Part shown: positions 46,656-56,845 of the stretch, in pieces
How the letters are laid out: the number at the start of each line of letters is the position of its first letter
How positions within the stretch are numbered: position 1 is the stretch's first letter
DNA from: Methylobacter sp.
GTDB lineage: Bacteria; Pseudomonadota; Gammaproteobacteria; Methylococcales; Methylomonadaceae
Direction of reading: 5' to 3'
Assembly: GCA_026399025.1 (NCBI GenBank)
Contig: JAPLRU010000114.1
Location: forward strand, 82,901 to 146,900
DNA length: 64,000 bases
Notes under the pieces: model-generated
Told to the model about the DNA's origin: nothing
The model's input: only the letters and a program-made list of their open reading frames with translations
Database searches by the model: none
Translations under genes and position numbers: made by a program

Positions 46656-47770
46656 GACTGTTTTTTATCCGGCCCGCACTGGCCTTGCTGTTAAGCTTCG
46701 CGGGTTGCGGCAGCTACGCCGCTGAAAATGCGATTCGAATTTCACAGCAAAATATTGATAACCTCGGCGTAAACCTAAGCAAACCCAAAGCCGTTAGCCA
46801 AATTCCGGTGTTATCCGCCCCGGCTAAAGTAGTGATCCCTCCCACCAGGGAATATATCGTCAGTGCAGCGCAAGCCGGCATCATCGATAAAATGAATCTG
46901 GCGATAGGCGATAAAGTTGCCAAGGGCCAGATTCTAGCCCAGCTTAACAGTCCGGATCTATTGACCTTACAACGCGAATACCTGAAAGCGAGCACGGCAC
47001 AGCAAGCGTCCTTGATTAATTACAACCGGGACAAAAAACTGCTGGAGGAAGGCGTGATCCCCGATCGGCGCTGGCAGGAAACCCGCAGCCTGTATAATTC
47101 CGCCGTTTCCGAGACCGATGAGCACAAACAATTGCTGGAGATTGCCGGGATGACGCCCGGCGAAGTTAACCTGCTGGCTAAGACTCACCAATTAACCCGT
47201 CAACTCAATGTTCGCGCCCCCATTACCGGGGTGGTGATGGAGCGCTTGGCCATCGCGGGAACCCATATCGATATGATGGCGCCGTTGTACCGCGTCGCCA
47301 ATTTGGATGAGCTTTGGTTGGAAATCGCGATTCCGCAGGAACGTTTGGGCGATATTAAAATCGGCGACCGGGTCGTGGTTGAAAACTCGGATATTAGCGC
47401 AAAAATCGCCTTGTTGGGGCAAAGCGTAAACCCGGACAATCAGACTATCCTGGCGAGAGCCGTAATCGAGCCCATTCGCCCGACCGGAAGCGCATCGCTA
47501 CGTCCCGGACAAAGGATCAATACCCGCATTATTCAGCCTAGTAACAAAGCCGCCTTTAAAATCCCCAATACAGCGATTGCCTGGCACGAAGGCAAGGCCT
47601 TTATTTTTATCCGCACGCCGGAAGGCTTTTCGGTCAGCCCAATCGTCCTGGTCGGTAAACAGGACGATGAGTCGATTGTCAGCGGCGATTTCAGCGGTAA
47701 TGAAGAAATAGCCGTCAACGGTGCTGTCGCACTCAAAGCCAATTGGCTGGGCTTGGGGAGTGGCGAATAA
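46652..47770 (+). CDS. Heavy-metal RND efflux periplasmic adaptor (CusB/CzcB-like), probable lipoprotein
   Basis: A 372-residue membrane fusion protein. The N-terminus has a lipobox-like LLSFAGC with Cys19. A biotinyl-lipoyl-like half motif (AAQAGIIDKMNLAIGDKVAKG), a coiled-coil hairpin (residues about 115-180), the second half lipoyl motif (LNVRAPITGVVMERLAIAGTHI) and a beta-barrel domain follow. It joins the inner pump to the outer duct. The stop TAA shares its last base with an ATG (47770), the remnant of an original TAATG junction with the pump gene, now displaced 416 bp downstream. Confidence 0.87.
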   Translation: MRLFFIRPALALLLSFAGCGSYAAENAIRISQQNIDNLGVNLSKPKAVSQIPVLSAPAKVVIPPTREYIVSAAQAGIIDKMNLAIGDKVAKGQILAQLNSPDLLTLQREYLKASTAQQASLINYNRDKKLLEEGVIPDRRWQETRSLYNSAVSETDEHKQLLEIAGMTPGEVNLLAKTHQLTRQLNVRAPITGVVMERLAIAGTHIDMMAPLYRVANLDELWLEIAIPQERLGDIKIGDRVVVENSDISAKIALLGQSVNPDNQTILARAVIEPIRPTGSASLRPGQRINTRIIQPSNKAAFKIPNTAIAWHEGKAFIFIRTPEGFSVSPIVLVGKQDDESIVSGDFSGNEEIAVNGAVALKANWLGLGSGE

Positions 47771-48186
47771 TGGCTAATCTGATTCGTTTTGCACTGAGCC
47801 GGCGGCTGGCGCATCGTTCCCTCGCCGGAGCGCTCATCGTTATACACAAGCGCCAAAGATACACCGTCATTCCGGCATGGATGCCGGAATCCAGTCACAG
47901 GGATGTGAATTTATCGATTGGCACTGAACTTCGATCAAGCTCCGGTAAAGCCGTCAAGTTACCGTCCATGGCATTGGATACCGGTATCCATGCCGGTATG
48001 ACGACTGAAACGCATTTTTATAGTTCCCACGTTCCGGCGTGGCAATTCAGTCCGCAACGCTCCAGCGTTGCGGGACGCTGGAGCGTCTACCACTGCATTC
48101 CCACGCCGGAGCGTGGAAACGATGATCGTCGTCAATGGCGCCGTTGCGCTCAAAGCAAATTGTCCGGACTGGGGAGTGGCGAATAA
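47770..48186 (+). repeat. Insertion at the adaptor/pump junction with duplicated ends
   Basis: The junction sequence around 47711-47810 (adaptor 3' end, TAATG, first 15 pump codons) recurs at about 48128-48224, with scattered differences including a one-base deletion. Between the copies (about 47814-48127) is repeat DNA. Hairpins include ATTCCGGCA/TGCCGGAAT with loop TGGA (47869-47890), TCACA/TGTGA with loop GGGA (47895-47908) and CGCTCCAGCGT/ACGCTGGAGCG. Inverted CGCCGGAGCG ends are also seen. An open frame starts at the first ATG (47770) and stops at TAA 48184-48186, sharing its last base with the true pump ATG. It would encode 138 residues: 12 copied pump residues, then repeat-derived sequence. 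Confidence 0.8.
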
Positions 48187-51100
48187 TGGCTAATCTGATT
48201 CGTTTTGCGCTGAGCCAACGGCTGATGATGTTGTTGTTGGTCGCGCTGCTGGCCGGTGGAGGTTTTTACGCCTTTAAAAACATTCCGATTGACGCTTTTC
48301 CCGAAGTCTCGCCGACCCAAGTCAAGGTCATCGTTAAAGCGCCCGGTATGACGCCTGAAGAAGTCGAAGCCCGGATCACCGCACCGATCGAAGTCGAACT
48401 GCTGGGTATTCCGCATCAAACCATGTTGCGCTCTGTCGCCAAATACGCGTTGACCGACGTGACCGTCGATTTTAAAGAAGGCACCGATATTTTTTGGGCG
48501 CGCCAACAAATTGCCGAGCGCTTGAATACGCTATGGGGCGACCTGCCCGCGGGCATCGCAGGCGGTATTGCGCCGATGACCACGCCTTTAGGCGAGATGT
48601 TCATGTTCACCGTCGAAGGCGGCGACTTAAGCTTAATGGAACGCCGCAGTTTGCTGGATTGGGTGATACGGCCCGCGTTACGCACGGTCGCCGGCGTGGC
48701 CGATGTCAATTCATTGGGCGGTCTGGTCAGAAGCTTTGAGGTCATCCCCGATAATGTTCGCCTATCGGCCAGGGGCATCAGCATCGATCAACTGATGACC
48801 GCCCTGCAAAACAACAACCGCAACGACGGCGCGGGCCGCATCAGCGATGGCGAAGAAGCTTTGATCGTGCGCGCCGAAGGCCGCATTAAAACCTTGGATG
48901 ATGTCAGCGTTATCGTGGTCGCCAACAAAGACGGCATTCCCGTGACCGTCGGCGATGTGGCCGAAATTAAAATCGGCGCCTTAACCCGCTACGGCGCGGT
49001 CAGTAAAAATGGCGAAGGCGAAGCCGTCACCGGCTTGGTGCTGAGTTTGCGCGGCGCTAACGCCCGGCAAACCATTGCCGGTATCGAGAAAAAACTGGCC
49101 GAACTCAGCCCCGGTTTTCCTAAAGGCGTTGAGGCCAAGGTTTTTTACAATCGCGGCAATCTGGTGGACAAAGCGGTCGACACGGTTTTGCATGCGCTGC
49201 TCGAAGCTATCGCGCTGGTTGTCGTGTTACTGATTTTATTTCTGGGTAATTTACGCGCCGCGTTGGTGGTTGCCTTGGCCTTACCGCTGGCGGCGCTGTT
49301 TACCTTTATTTTGATGAACGCCATGGGCATGTCGGCCAACCTGATGAGTTTAGGCGGTCTTGCGATTGCGATCGGTATGCTGGTCGATGCCGCCGTGGTG
49401 GTGGTTGAAAACCTGATCACCCATTTGGCCCATGTCGAAAAAGCCCGGCGCCTGCCGCGTTTGCATGTGATTTACCGAGCCACCCGCGAAGTTGCCGGTC
49501 CGGTGGTGTCCGGCATCTTGATCATTATTATCGTGTTTTTACCGCTGCTGACTTTACAGGGGCTGGAAGGCAAATTATTTACCCCGGTGGCTTTAACCAT
49601 TGTGTTTGCGCTCAGCGGATCGTTGATGTTGTCGCTGACGGTAATCCCTGTTATCGCCTCTTATTTGTTGAAAGAGGTCTCGCACGAAGAACCCTGGTTG
49701 CCTAGGCAATTGCAAAAACGCTATCAGCCCGCTTTGCTCTGGTGTCTCGCCAACAGCAAAAAAGTCTTTATCGCGGCGGGCTCCCTGTTGGCCGTAACCG
49801 TGCTGGTATTCAGCCAAATCGGCAGCACCTTTATGCCGACCATGGATGAAGGCGATATCATTTTGCAACTGGAGAAATTACCGTCGATTACTTTAGATCA
49901 ATCGGTAGCCCTGGATATGCAAGTGCAAAAAAAGCTGCGCGAAAATATTCCCGAAATCATCGATATTGTCGCCCGTGTCGGTTCCGACGAGTTGGGACTT
50001 GATCCGATGAGCCTTAACGACACCGATACCTTTTTGATCCTCAAGCCCAAAAAGCAATGGCGCATGGACAGCAAAGAACAATTGCAGGATGAGATTCGGA
50101 AAGTCATGGCGCAAGTGCCGGGCATTGCTTTTCAGTTTACCCAGCCGATTGAAATGCGGGTTTCGGAAATGCTGACCGGCACGCGCGGCGATGTGGCGGT
50201 GAAATTATTCGGCAGCGATCTTGCCGTGTTAAACGAAAAAGCTCAGCAAATAGCGGAGATATTGAAAACTATCAACGGCGCCAGCGACGTGTTCGCCAAG
50301 CAGAACGACGGCATGCAATTTTTGCAAGTGAGCATCGATAAATCGGCTGCCGGGCGTTTAGGTTTGGACAGCGACAGTATTGAAACGTTGCTGCGAGCGC
50401 AAATCGAGGGCTTGAAATTGGGTGTGGTTCAGGAGGGCGTTAAGCGTACACCGCTGATTTTACGCGGCAGCAGCAATACCGCTAATTTCGACAACCTGCA
50501 AATCACCCTGCCGGATGGCGGCCATGTGCCGGTGACCGCCATTGCGAAAATAGAAAAAGTGGAAGGCGTCGTGTCGGTGGGCCGCGAACACGGCCAGCGT
50601 TTTACCGTCATTACCAGCAACGTGCTGAACCGGGATTTGGTCAGTTTTGTTGATGAGGCCCGCAAAACCGTGGCTGAAAAAGTCGACTTGCCGACCGGCT
50701 ATACCGTTGAGTTCGGCGGTCAATTCGAAAACCAGCAACGCGCGGCGGCGACGTTGTCGCTGGTCGTTCCGGTGTCGCTCGGCTTGATTTTTTTGCTGTT
50801 GTTTTCAACCTTCGGCTCAGTCCGCCAAGCCGTGTTGGTATTGTCCAACATCCCGTTGGCGATGATTGGCGGCGTTTTTGCGTTATGGCTATCCGGCGAG
50901 TATTTATCGGTACCGGCAGCGGTCGGGTTTATCGCTTTGCTGGGGATTGCGGTGTTGAATGGCGTAGTCATGGTCAGTTATTTCAATCAATTGCTGGCCA
51001 CCGGTATGGACTTGGCTAAAGTGGTATTGCTGGGTTCTTCGCGGCGTTTGCGCCCGGTGCTGATGACCGCCGGCATTGCCGCATTCGGTTTGATTCCGTT

Positions 51101-51248
51101 GCTGTTTGCAAGCGGGCCGGGCTCTGAAATTCAGCGGCCTTTGGCTATTGTGGTGATTGGCGGCCTGGTGTCATCGACCTTTTTGACCTTATTCCTACTG
51201 CCGATTTTGTTTAAATTATTTGGCCTGCCGAAGGAGGCAAGACAATGA
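48186..51248 (+). CDS. Heavy-metal RND efflux pump (CusA/CzcA family)
   Basis: A 1020-residue inner-membrane RND transporter from the ATG at 48186 (MANLIRFALSQRLMMLLLVA), the start conserved in the family. It has twelve hydrophobic helices in two halves and the IPIDAFPEVSPTQVKV and TPEEVEARITAPIE motifs typical of heavy-metal pumps. A TM4 acidic motif is seen in IGMLVDAAVVVVENLITHLA, with FMPTMDEGDI after TM7. It exports cations from periplasm or cytoplasm using the proton gradient; whether Cu/Ag or Co/Zn/Cd is not clear. The upstream insertion separates it from the adaptor, and the DUF3240 gene overlaps its stop by four bases. Confidence 0.92.
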   Translation: MANLIRFALSQRLMMLLLVALLAGGGFYAFKNIPIDAFPEVSPTQVKVIVKAPGMTPEEVEARITAPIEVELLGIPHQTMLRSVAKYALTDVTVDFKEGTDIFWARQQIAERLNTLWGDLPAGIAGGIAPMTTPLGEMFMFTVEGGDLSLMERRSLLDWVIRPALRTVAGVADVNSLGGLVRSFEVIPDNVRLSARGISIDQLMTALQNNNRNDGAGRISDGEEALIVRAEGRIKTLDDVSVIVVANKDGIPVTVGDVAEIKIGALTRYGAVSKNGEGEAVTGLVLSLRGANARQTIAGIEKKLAELSPGFPKGVEAKVFYNRGNLVDKAVDTVLHALLEAIALVVVLLILFLGNLRAALVVALALPLAALFTFILMNAMGMSANLMSLGGLAIAIGMLVDAAVVVVENLITHLAHVEKARRLPRLHVIYRATREVAGPVVSGILIIIIVFLPLLTLQGLEGKLFTPVALTIVFALSGSLMLSLTVIPVIASYLLKEVSHEEPWLPRQLQKRYQPALLWCLANSKKVFIAAGSLLAVTVLVFSQIGSTFMPTMDEGDIILQLEKLPSITLDQSVALDMQVQKKLRENIPEIIDIVARVGSDELGLDPMSLNDTDTFLILKPKKQWRMDSKEQLQDEIRKVMAQVPGIAFQFTQPIEMRVSEMLTGTRGDVAVKLFGSDLAVLNEKAQQIAEILKTINGASDVFAKQNDGMQFLQVSIDKSAAGRLGLDSDSIETLLRAQIEGLKLGVVQEGVKRTPLILRGSSNTANFDNLQITLPDGGHVPVTAIAKIEKVEGVVSVGREHGQRFTVITSNVLNRDLVSFVDEARKTVAEKVDLPTGYTVEFGGQFENQQRAAATLSLVVPVSLGLIFLLLFSTFGSVRQAVLVLSNIPLAMIGGVFALWLSGEYLSVPAAVGFIALLGIAVLNGVVMVSYFNQLLATGMDLAKVVLLGSSRRLRPVLMTAGIAAFGLIPLLFASGPGSEIQRPLAIVVIGGLVSSTFLTLFLLPILFKLFGLPKEARQ

Positions 51249-51550
51249 ACGTTAATGAATATTTAGTCACGCTCAACGTGCCGCCGAGTCTTGAAGAAGC
51301 AGTGGTCGACTGTTTGCTGATGGTGGAATCGGAACACGGTTTCAGTAGTTTTCCGGTCAGTTCCCATGATCATAGAAACGAAGGTTTATCGCAGGCCGAA
51401 CAAGTGACTGGGCGGCAGAGAAAAGTCCGTATCCAAATGTACGTGCCGGAGCACGAATTAGCCGACTTATTGGCGCAATTGCGGGAGGAGTTTTCCGGAG
51501 CGGGGATTAACTATTGGGTGCTGCCGGTGATTGAAAACGGGGTTATTTGA
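51245..51550 (+). CDS. DUF3240 family protein of the metal efflux operon
   Basis: A 101-residue PII-like small protein (EYLVTLNVPPSLEEAVVDCLL, later VRIQMYVPEHELADLLAQLR). DUF3240 members are known to follow CzcA/CusA-type pumps, and they may act as small regulatory or metal-binding subunits. It overlaps the pump gene by four bases and closes the operon; a perfect hairpin at 51602-51631 follows 51 bp downstream. Confidence 0.8.
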   Translation: MNVNEYLVTLNVPPSLEEAVVDCLLMVESEHGFSSFPVSSHDHRNEGLSQAEQVTGRQRKVRIQMYVPEHELADLLAQLREEFSGAGINYWVLPVIENGVI

Positions 51551-51601
51551 AGTATAGAGCCCAGAATTAATAGAACGACGCAAAATCTGGAGGGGGCTAC
51601 T

Positions 51602-51720
51602 ATCGTTCCCACGCCGGAGCGTGGGAACGATGTCGCTTTATCCACTTAGGCCGCTATAACGCAGATTTTTTATGATTTATCCGTGTTGATCATAATCATC
51701 TGCGCCATCTGCGTTCTATT
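51602..51720. repeat. Perfect hairpin with CGGA loop, then an AACACGGAT-family copy
   Basis: ATCGTTCCCACGC (51602-51614) pairs perfectly with GCGTGGGAACGAT (51619-51631) around CGGA. The same unit occurs in part near 20737, 48025 and 48098. At about 51658-51720 follows a copy of the second repeat family (AACGCAGATTTTTTATGA, TCATCTGCGCCATCTGCGTT). Both lie between the convergent efflux operon and algC and may aid termination. Confidence 0.75.
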
Positions 51721-51753
51721 TCTGCCCGCCGGTAGTTATGTCTATCTTCGTCC

Positions 51754-54294
51754 CTAAAAAGGCAGCGCAATATCGGGTTTGATTTTTTTCATCGGCTGTT
51801 TGAATTGCTCCTGAATCCGGTGCAGTGCGGCTTCGGTATCGGCCTCAAAGCGGATAACCAGCGACGGCGTGGTGTTCGATGCCCGCACCAGCCCCCAACC
51901 GTCCGGGAAGTCGACGCGCAGGCCGTCTATATCGGTAATCTTACCGTTGCCGAATTTTGCCGACGCGATCAAACTCTTCATAAATTTGACGTTTTCACCT
52001 TCTTCCAGCGCCACATTCAATTCAGGCGTATTGATGCTGTCGGGAAAATCGGCAAACACCTCGGCGCTGCTGCGGGTGTCGCGGGACAATATTTCGATCA
52101 GGCGGGCGGCCGAATACAAGGCATCGTCAAAACCGAACCAGCGGTCATTGAAGAAAATATGCCCGCTCATTTCACCGGCCAACTTGGCTGCGGTTTCCTT
52201 AAGTTTGGCTTTCATCAATGAATGCCCGGTTTTCCACATCGTCGGCCTGCCGCCGTATTTTGTGATTTGATCGGCCAGATGGCGCGAGCATTTCACGTCG
52301 TAAATGATTTCCGCGCCGGGTTTGCCTGCCAGTACATCTTTGGCAAACAGCATCATTTGGCGGTCCGGCCAGATGATTTTGCCGTTCGAATCGACCACGC
52401 CCAAACGGTCGCCGTCGCCGTCGAATGCGATACCGACATCGGCCTTATAATGTTTGACCGTCGCTATCAATTCGCTCAGGTTTTTGGGATTGCTGGGATC
52501 GGGATGGTGATTGGGAAAAGTGCCGTCGATGTCGCAGAACAGTTCCATCACTTCGCAGCCCAGCGTTTTCAGCAACAACGGCCCCAGCTTGCCGGCGACG
52601 CCGTTACCGCAGTCGAGCACCACGGTCATCGGTCTGGCGATATGAATATCTTCCGAGATAATGCCGATGTATTCATTGCTGAATTGACCGTTTTGCTCAA
52701 TGCTGCCGGGTTTACCGGTGGCGTAAGCCTGATCGTCGATACAGGTTTTGATTTGTTTGATTTTTTCGCAGGCCAAGGTTTCGCCGTTGATGACGATTTT
52801 CAAGCCATTGTAATTGGCCGGATTATGACTGCCGGTCACCATCACGCCGGAACGCCCTTCGGTGTGTTTGGCGACAAAATACAGCAACGGCGTCGGCACC
52901 ATGCCAATATCCAGCACATTAAGCCCTGTCGTTATAATCCCTTTGCTCAGCGCTTCCGCCAGCGTAGGGCTGGAGGTTCTGCCATCTCGGGCGACCACAA
53001 TGGTTTTAACGCCATGCTCTTTAGCTTGGGTCGCCAGCGCACGGCCTATGTCGTAAACCACTTCTTTGGTCAGGGTCTGGCCGACGATGCCGCGAATATC
53101 GTAAGCCCTGAAAATAGCGCCAGAATCGGCGGCTTTTTTCGGCGATAACGGCATGTCAAAAGAATCCGGCACGGTTTTTTCAATGATTTCCACTTTGGCG
53201 GGCTGGGCGATTTCCTGGATCGGCAAGTTAAAACCGACGTCGTCGAGTTGAACGGCGGCTTTGGCTGTTTTAGGGACTTTCTTTTGTGTCGGGAAGTCTT
53301 CAGGCTCATCGAAAAAACCGCTCATTTCAAGATCGCTAACCTCAGTGTCATTGACGACAAAGTCATCCTGATCCATGACCCGCTTAAATTGCACCAGTGT
53401 TGAAATAACGGCATTCATTTCGGCTAAGTTAACCGGATAAGTCCCCTGGAGTTTATTCGTCATCAGATCCTTACAGGCTTTCAGGACACTGCCCAAATCC
53501 TGCGTCAATAGACTTGAAAGTCTACGGTAGCCCATCACAAAGGCCAGCACCGCCAATAGCGCGGAAAAAACGATGATGCCGGCGACGATGGACAGTTCGG
53601 TATTACCGGTGCTGTCGGCAGGCTGGTAATGCAATTCCCAACCGGTATTGGCGACTTTTATCGGGGCATCATCGGTTTGCCCAGGCTCGACAGGTGTGCC
53701 GGCGCTGCCCAATACCAGCGCCGCCTGTTTTAATTCAAGATGACCGTCTTTGAGTTCCGCCGCCTGTAGGGTTTTGTTAATAAAGCTATAGTTCAAGCTG
53801 GCCAGGATAACGCCTACCGCTTGGCCATCCTGCATAATCCGGCGGGTGATCGCCAAGTGCCGGTCGGGGCCGTTATCGCCTTGTATCGATGGCAGTTGGT
53901 TTTTGCTGAACGACTCCCGTACCATGTCCAGATCGGCATAGCCCATTTTGGGTACGCTCTTGTCATCGAGTTCGCTGACGCCGGGCAAGAGCAGACGGAT
54001 CTTCAGGATGTCGGGTATATGTTTTTCCAGTTTCTCCGCCATCGGGGTTAATTGACCGGCATCGGCACTGGTAACCGCCGTCAACACCTCAGGATCCCGC
54101 GCCATTTTTTCCAGCGTATCGCTCAGCAGATTAATCTGTGCCGTTATGCTTAAGCCGACACTTTTTGCAACCGTCGCCGCCGAGTCTTGCTTGGCTTGCG
54201 TGATTTTTGCCGCACTTATCCAGTAAACACCTGCGCCGACGGCTACAATCATTAAAACCGCAAACGCTGACAGCAAAGAAAATAGTCGTACCAT
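51754..54294 (-). CDS. algC: Phosphomannomutase/phosphoglucomutase with membrane N-terminus
   Basis: About 846 residues from the ATG at 54294, which has AAAGG upstream. The C-terminal 450 residues are a complete alpha-D-phosphohexomutase: IFRAYDIRGIVGQTL, the phosphoserine loop GVMVTGSHNPANYNG (Ser near 488), the metal loop GIAFDGDGDRLGVVD and the phosphate-binding VRASNTTPSLVIRFE. It makes mannose-1-P or glucose-1-P for exopolysaccharide and LPS. The N-terminal 390 residues have two membrane helices (about 6-26 and 240-262) around a periplasmic domain, then a cytoplasmic linker. Long AlgC forms with such a leader are known in pseudomonads. A 17-residue upstream extension is possible but unlikely. 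Confidence 0.9.
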   Translation of the reverse strand: MVRLFSLLSAFAVLMIVAVGAGVYWISAAKITQAKQDSAATVAKSVGLSITAQINLLSDTLEKMARDPEVLTAVTSADAGQLTPMAEKLEKHIPDILKIRLLLPGVSELDDKSVPKMGYADLDMVRESFSKNQLPSIQGDNGPDRHLAITRRIMQDGQAVGVILASLNYSFINKTLQAAELKDGHLELKQAALVLGSAGTPVEPGQTDDAPIKVANTGWELHYQPADSTGNTELSIVAGIIVFSALLAVLAFVMGYRRLSSLLTQDLGSVLKACKDLMTNKLQGTYPVNLAEMNAVISTLVQFKRVMDQDDFVVNDTEVSDLEMSGFFDEPEDFPTQKKVPKTAKAAVQLDDVGFNLPIQEIAQPAKVEIIEKTVPDSFDMPLSPKKAADSGAIFRAYDIRGIVGQTLTKEVVYDIGRALATQAKEHGVKTIVVARDGRTSSPTLAEALSKGIITTGLNVLDIGMVPTPLLYFVAKHTEGRSGVMVTGSHNPANYNGLKIVINGETLACEKIKQIKTCIDDQAYATGKPGSIEQNGQFSNEYIGIISEDIHIARPMTVVLDCGNGVAGKLGPLLLKTLGCEVMELFCDIDGTFPNHHPDPSNPKNLSELIATVKHYKADVGIAFDGDGDRLGVVDSNGKIIWPDRQMMLFAKDVLAGKPGAEIIYDVKCSRHLADQITKYGGRPTMWKTGHSLMKAKLKETAAKLAGEMSGHIFFNDRWFGFDDALYSAARLIEILSRDTRSSAEVFADFPDSINTPELNVALEEGENVKFMKSLIASAKFGNGKITDIDGLRVDFPDGWGLVRASNTTPSLVIRFEADTEAALHRIQEQFKQPMKKIKPDIALPF

Positions 54295-54336
54295 GTTTAT
54301 ACCTTTATTAGAAATAAGATAACGATTCGGCCAAGA

Positions 54337-54420
54337 AAATAGCACGCGGACCGCCGATAACCGATAAACGCGGATTTTTTACCGTGTTTATCCTAACGCC
54401 TTGCGTTCTATCGATTTTGT
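54337..54420. repeat. Diverged AACACGGAT-family repeat
   Basis: Contains AATAGCACGCGGACCGCCGA, AAACGCGGATTTTTT and CCGTGTTTATCC, ending TGCGTTCTATCG. It matches the layout of copies at 15176, 51658 and 59580. It lies between algC and dut. Confidence 0.5.
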
Positions 54421-54430
54421 GGGTGGTTGC

Positions 54431-54886
54431 TTAATGACGACCGGTATGACCGAAACCGCCGGAACCGCGCAAACTTTGATCGAACTCGCTAACCTGTTCA
54501 AACGCCACCTGCACCACCGGCACAAAAACCATTTGTGCGATGCGCTCGCCTATATTGATGGTGAAAGCGGTATTTCCCCGATTCCAGCAAGACACAAAAA
54601 CCTGGCCCTGATAGTCCGAATCGATCAGCCCGACCAGGTTACCCAACACGATGCCGTGCTTATGTCCCAGGCCGGACCTAGGCAATAGCACCGCAGCTAA
54701 CTGGTGGTCATTAATATAAATAGCCAGACCGGTCGGAATCAACACCGTTTCCCCCGGTTTTAACTCGACCGGCTCATCCAAACAGGCGCGCAAATCCAAA
54801 CCCGCCGAACCGGTGGTCGCATACTCCGGCATCGGAATGTCCTTGCCTAAACGGCCGTCCAGAATTTTAAGCTGTATTTTTTTCAT
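54431..54886 (-). CDS. dut: dUTP diphosphatase
   Basis: A 151-residue trimeric dUTPase, the family's usual length. Conserved motifs appear in order: [39 protein letters not shown] and the C-terminal [10 protein letters not shown] that closes over the active site. It hydrolyses dUTP to dUMP. Its start overlaps the coaBC stop by four bases, a conserved gene pair. Confidence 0.96.
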   Translation of the reverse strand: MKKIQLKILDGRLGKDIPMPEYATTGSAGLDLRACLDEPVELKPGETVLIPTGLAIYINDHQLAAVLLPRSGLGHKHGIVLGNLVGLIDSDYQGQVFVSCWNRGNTAFTINIGERIAQMVFVPVVQVAFEQVSEFDQSLRGSGGFGHTGRH

Positions 54887-56058
54887 CTGTGGTTAAATTC
54901 CCTTCTTTCTGCGATTAAACCGATTAATTGTTCGGCGAGTTGGTTTTTATCGGTCATGGCCAAGCTTTTTTGACCGTTTTTCCAGAATACCTGCAATGCG
55001 TTTTGTTCGCTGTCAAAGCCGCCTAAATCCCGGCCTACCCAGTTTGCCGCAATCATATCCAAATTTTTTCGCGCCAATTTGTCTTGAGCGTAATGTTCAA
55101 GATCGTGGGTTTCCGCGGCAAAGCCGACCGTGAACGGGCGCTCGGCGAGTTGTGCCACTTCGGCCAGAATATCCTTGGTTTTTTGCAAGGTCAGCGTGGT
55201 CTGTTCGGCCTGCTTTTTTATTTTCTCCGCTTCCGTCAGTGCGGGAGTGTAATCGGCAACGGCCGCCGCGCCGATGTAAATATCATGTTCCGCGGCTTTG
55301 GCAATGACCGCCGCATACATTTGCGCCGCTGTTTCCACGTAGACAATCTCTGTATTTGCCGGTGCGGCTAATGCCACCGGCCCGCTAACCAACGTTACTT
55401 GCGCACCGGCTTTTAACGCCGCTTTGGCCAGCGCATAGCCCATTTTTCCGGAACTGCGATTGGTGATGTAGCGTATCGGGTCCAACGGTTCTCGGGTTGG
55501 ACCGGCACTGATTAAAACTTTAAGTCCGCTTAAACAGGCCGCGCTCGGCTCGCCGATTAAACGCCTGCAAATGTCCGAAGGCTCGGACATCCTGCCGAAA
55601 CCGGTTTCGCCGCAGGCTTGCTCGCCCGGCTCGGGGCCGATAATAATGACGCCGTGACTTTTGAGTTTTTGAATATTTTCCTGCGTGACCGGCTTATGCC
55701 ACATCGCCTGATTCATGGCCGGAGCGACGTAAACGGGACAGGTCGCCGCCAAGTAGAGCGTTGACAATAAGTCGTCGGCCAAACCGTGACTGCATTTTGC
55801 AAGGGTGTTGGCCGTTGCCGGAGCGATAATCAACGCATCGGCCCAGCGTGCGAGGCTGATGTGGCCCATGGCGTGTTCTTGATCCGCATCAAGCAATTCG
55901 CTATGCACCGGATTGCCGGACAGCGCCTGAAAAGTCAGCGGGCCGACAAATTGCATGGCGGAACGGGTCATTACCACGCGCACCTCCGCGCCTTGTTTGC
56001 GTAGCAGCCTGATCAGTTCGGCCGACTTGTAGGCGGCAATACCGCCGCTGACCGCCAA
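54883..56058 (-). CDS. coaBC: Phosphopantothenoylcysteine decarboxylase/ligase
   Basis: A bifunctional enzyme for coenzyme A synthesis. The CoaC part has [19 protein letters not shown] and the active-site [14 protein letters not shown]. The CoaB part has [26 protein letters not shown] (KMG motif) and AAVADYTP. Relatives normally start a few residues earlier ([11 protein letters not shown]). That sequence is encoded upstream here, but no ATG or GTG is in frame, only TTG at 56058 and ATT or ATC codons around 56074-56082. The true start is therefore uncertain. It is divergent from radC. Confidence 0.93.
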   Translation of the reverse strand: MAVSGGIAAYKSAELIRLLRKQGAEVRVVMTRSAMQFVGPLTFQALSGNPVHSELLDADQEHAMGHISLARWADALIIAPATANTLAKCSHGLADDLLSTLYLAATCPVYVAPAMNQAMWHKPVTQENIQKLKSHGVIIIGPEPGEQACGETGFGRMSEPSDICRRLIGEPSAACLSGLKVLISAGPTREPLDPIRYITNRSSGKMGYALAKAALKAGAQVTLVSGPVALAAPANTEIVYVETAAQMYAAVIAKAAEHDIYIGAAAVADYTPALTEAEKIKKQAEQTTLTLQKTKDILAEVAQLAERPFTVGFAAETHDLEHYAQDKLARKNLDMIAANWVGRDLGGFDSEQNALQVFWKNGQKSLAMTDKNQLAEQLIGLIAERREFNHR

Positions 56059-56170
56059 TAAAATATGCTTATTAATAATGATGCCCGGATAGGTCGATAA
56101 AGCCGATATTATGGCAAGTATAAAGAAATTCTTCTATGCTTAAATGTCAATCAGAGCAAGGGGGAAACGC

Positions 56171-56845
56171 ATGTCCATTAAGGATTGGTCGGCACAAGAT
56201 CGGCCCAGAGAAAAATTACTGCATCGTGGATCAGCCGCTTTAACCGACGCGGAACTGTTGGCTATTTTTCTACGCACCGGCTCGCCCGGCAAATCGGCGG
56301 TTGATTTGGCCCGTGAACTGTTGCTCGATTTCGGCTCCTTAAACGCCTTATTAGGCGCCGACCAACAACGTTTTTGCCAGGGTAAAGGCTTGGGCGAGGC
56401 GACTTATGTCCAACTCCAGGCGGTGCTGGAAATGTCCCGGCGGCATTTTAAAGAAGTCCTGCAACGAGGCGACGCGCTGACCAGCCCGGAAATCACCCGT
56501 TTTTATCTCAGCGCCCAGCTGCGCGGCTACAGCTATGAAGTCTTTGCCTGTTTATTTCTGGATAACCAGCACCGGGTGATACAACTGGATGAATTATTCA
56601 GGGGTACTATAGACGGCGCCAGCGTTTATCCGCGGGAAGTCGCCAAGCAGGCGTTACGTCATAATGCGGCAGCGGTCATCTTCGCCCATAATCACCCGTC
56701 CGGCATTTCCGAACCCAGCCAAGCCGACAAACACATAACCGAGAAGCTTAAGCAGGCACTGGCTCTGTTTGATATACGGGTGCTGGATCATTTTATTATC
56801 GGCGACGGACAGCCTTATTCGTTTGCCGAGCATGGTTTGTTATAG
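56171..56845 (+). CDS. radC: RadC family JAB/MPN domain protein
   Basis: About 224 residues from the ATG at 56171, preceded by GGGGGAA; an upstream ATG at 56144 is less likely. The N-terminal helix-hairpin-helix part contains [10 protein letters not shown] and [14 protein letters not shown]. The C-terminal JAMM metalloprotease-like fold has the [14 protein letters not shown] motif. The family's role in DNA repair is disputed and its biochemical activity is unclear. It sits in the usual place next to coaBC-dut. Confidence 0.93.
   Translation: MSIKDWSAQDRPREKLLHRGSAALTDAELLAIFLRTGSPGKSAVDLARELLLDFGSLNALLGADQQRFCQGKGLGEATYVQLQAVLEMSRRHFKEVLQRGDALTSPEITRFYLSAQLRGYSYEVFACLFLDNQHRVIQLDELFRGTIDGASVYPREVAKQALRHNAAAVIFAHNHPSGISEPSQADKHITEKLKQALALFDIRVLDHFIIGDGQPYSFAEHGLL

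Noticed and set aside
52222..53148. 308-codon plus-strand frame opposite algC
   Set aside because: It is an antisense shadow of the phosphohexomutase domain; no ribosome site or protein family.
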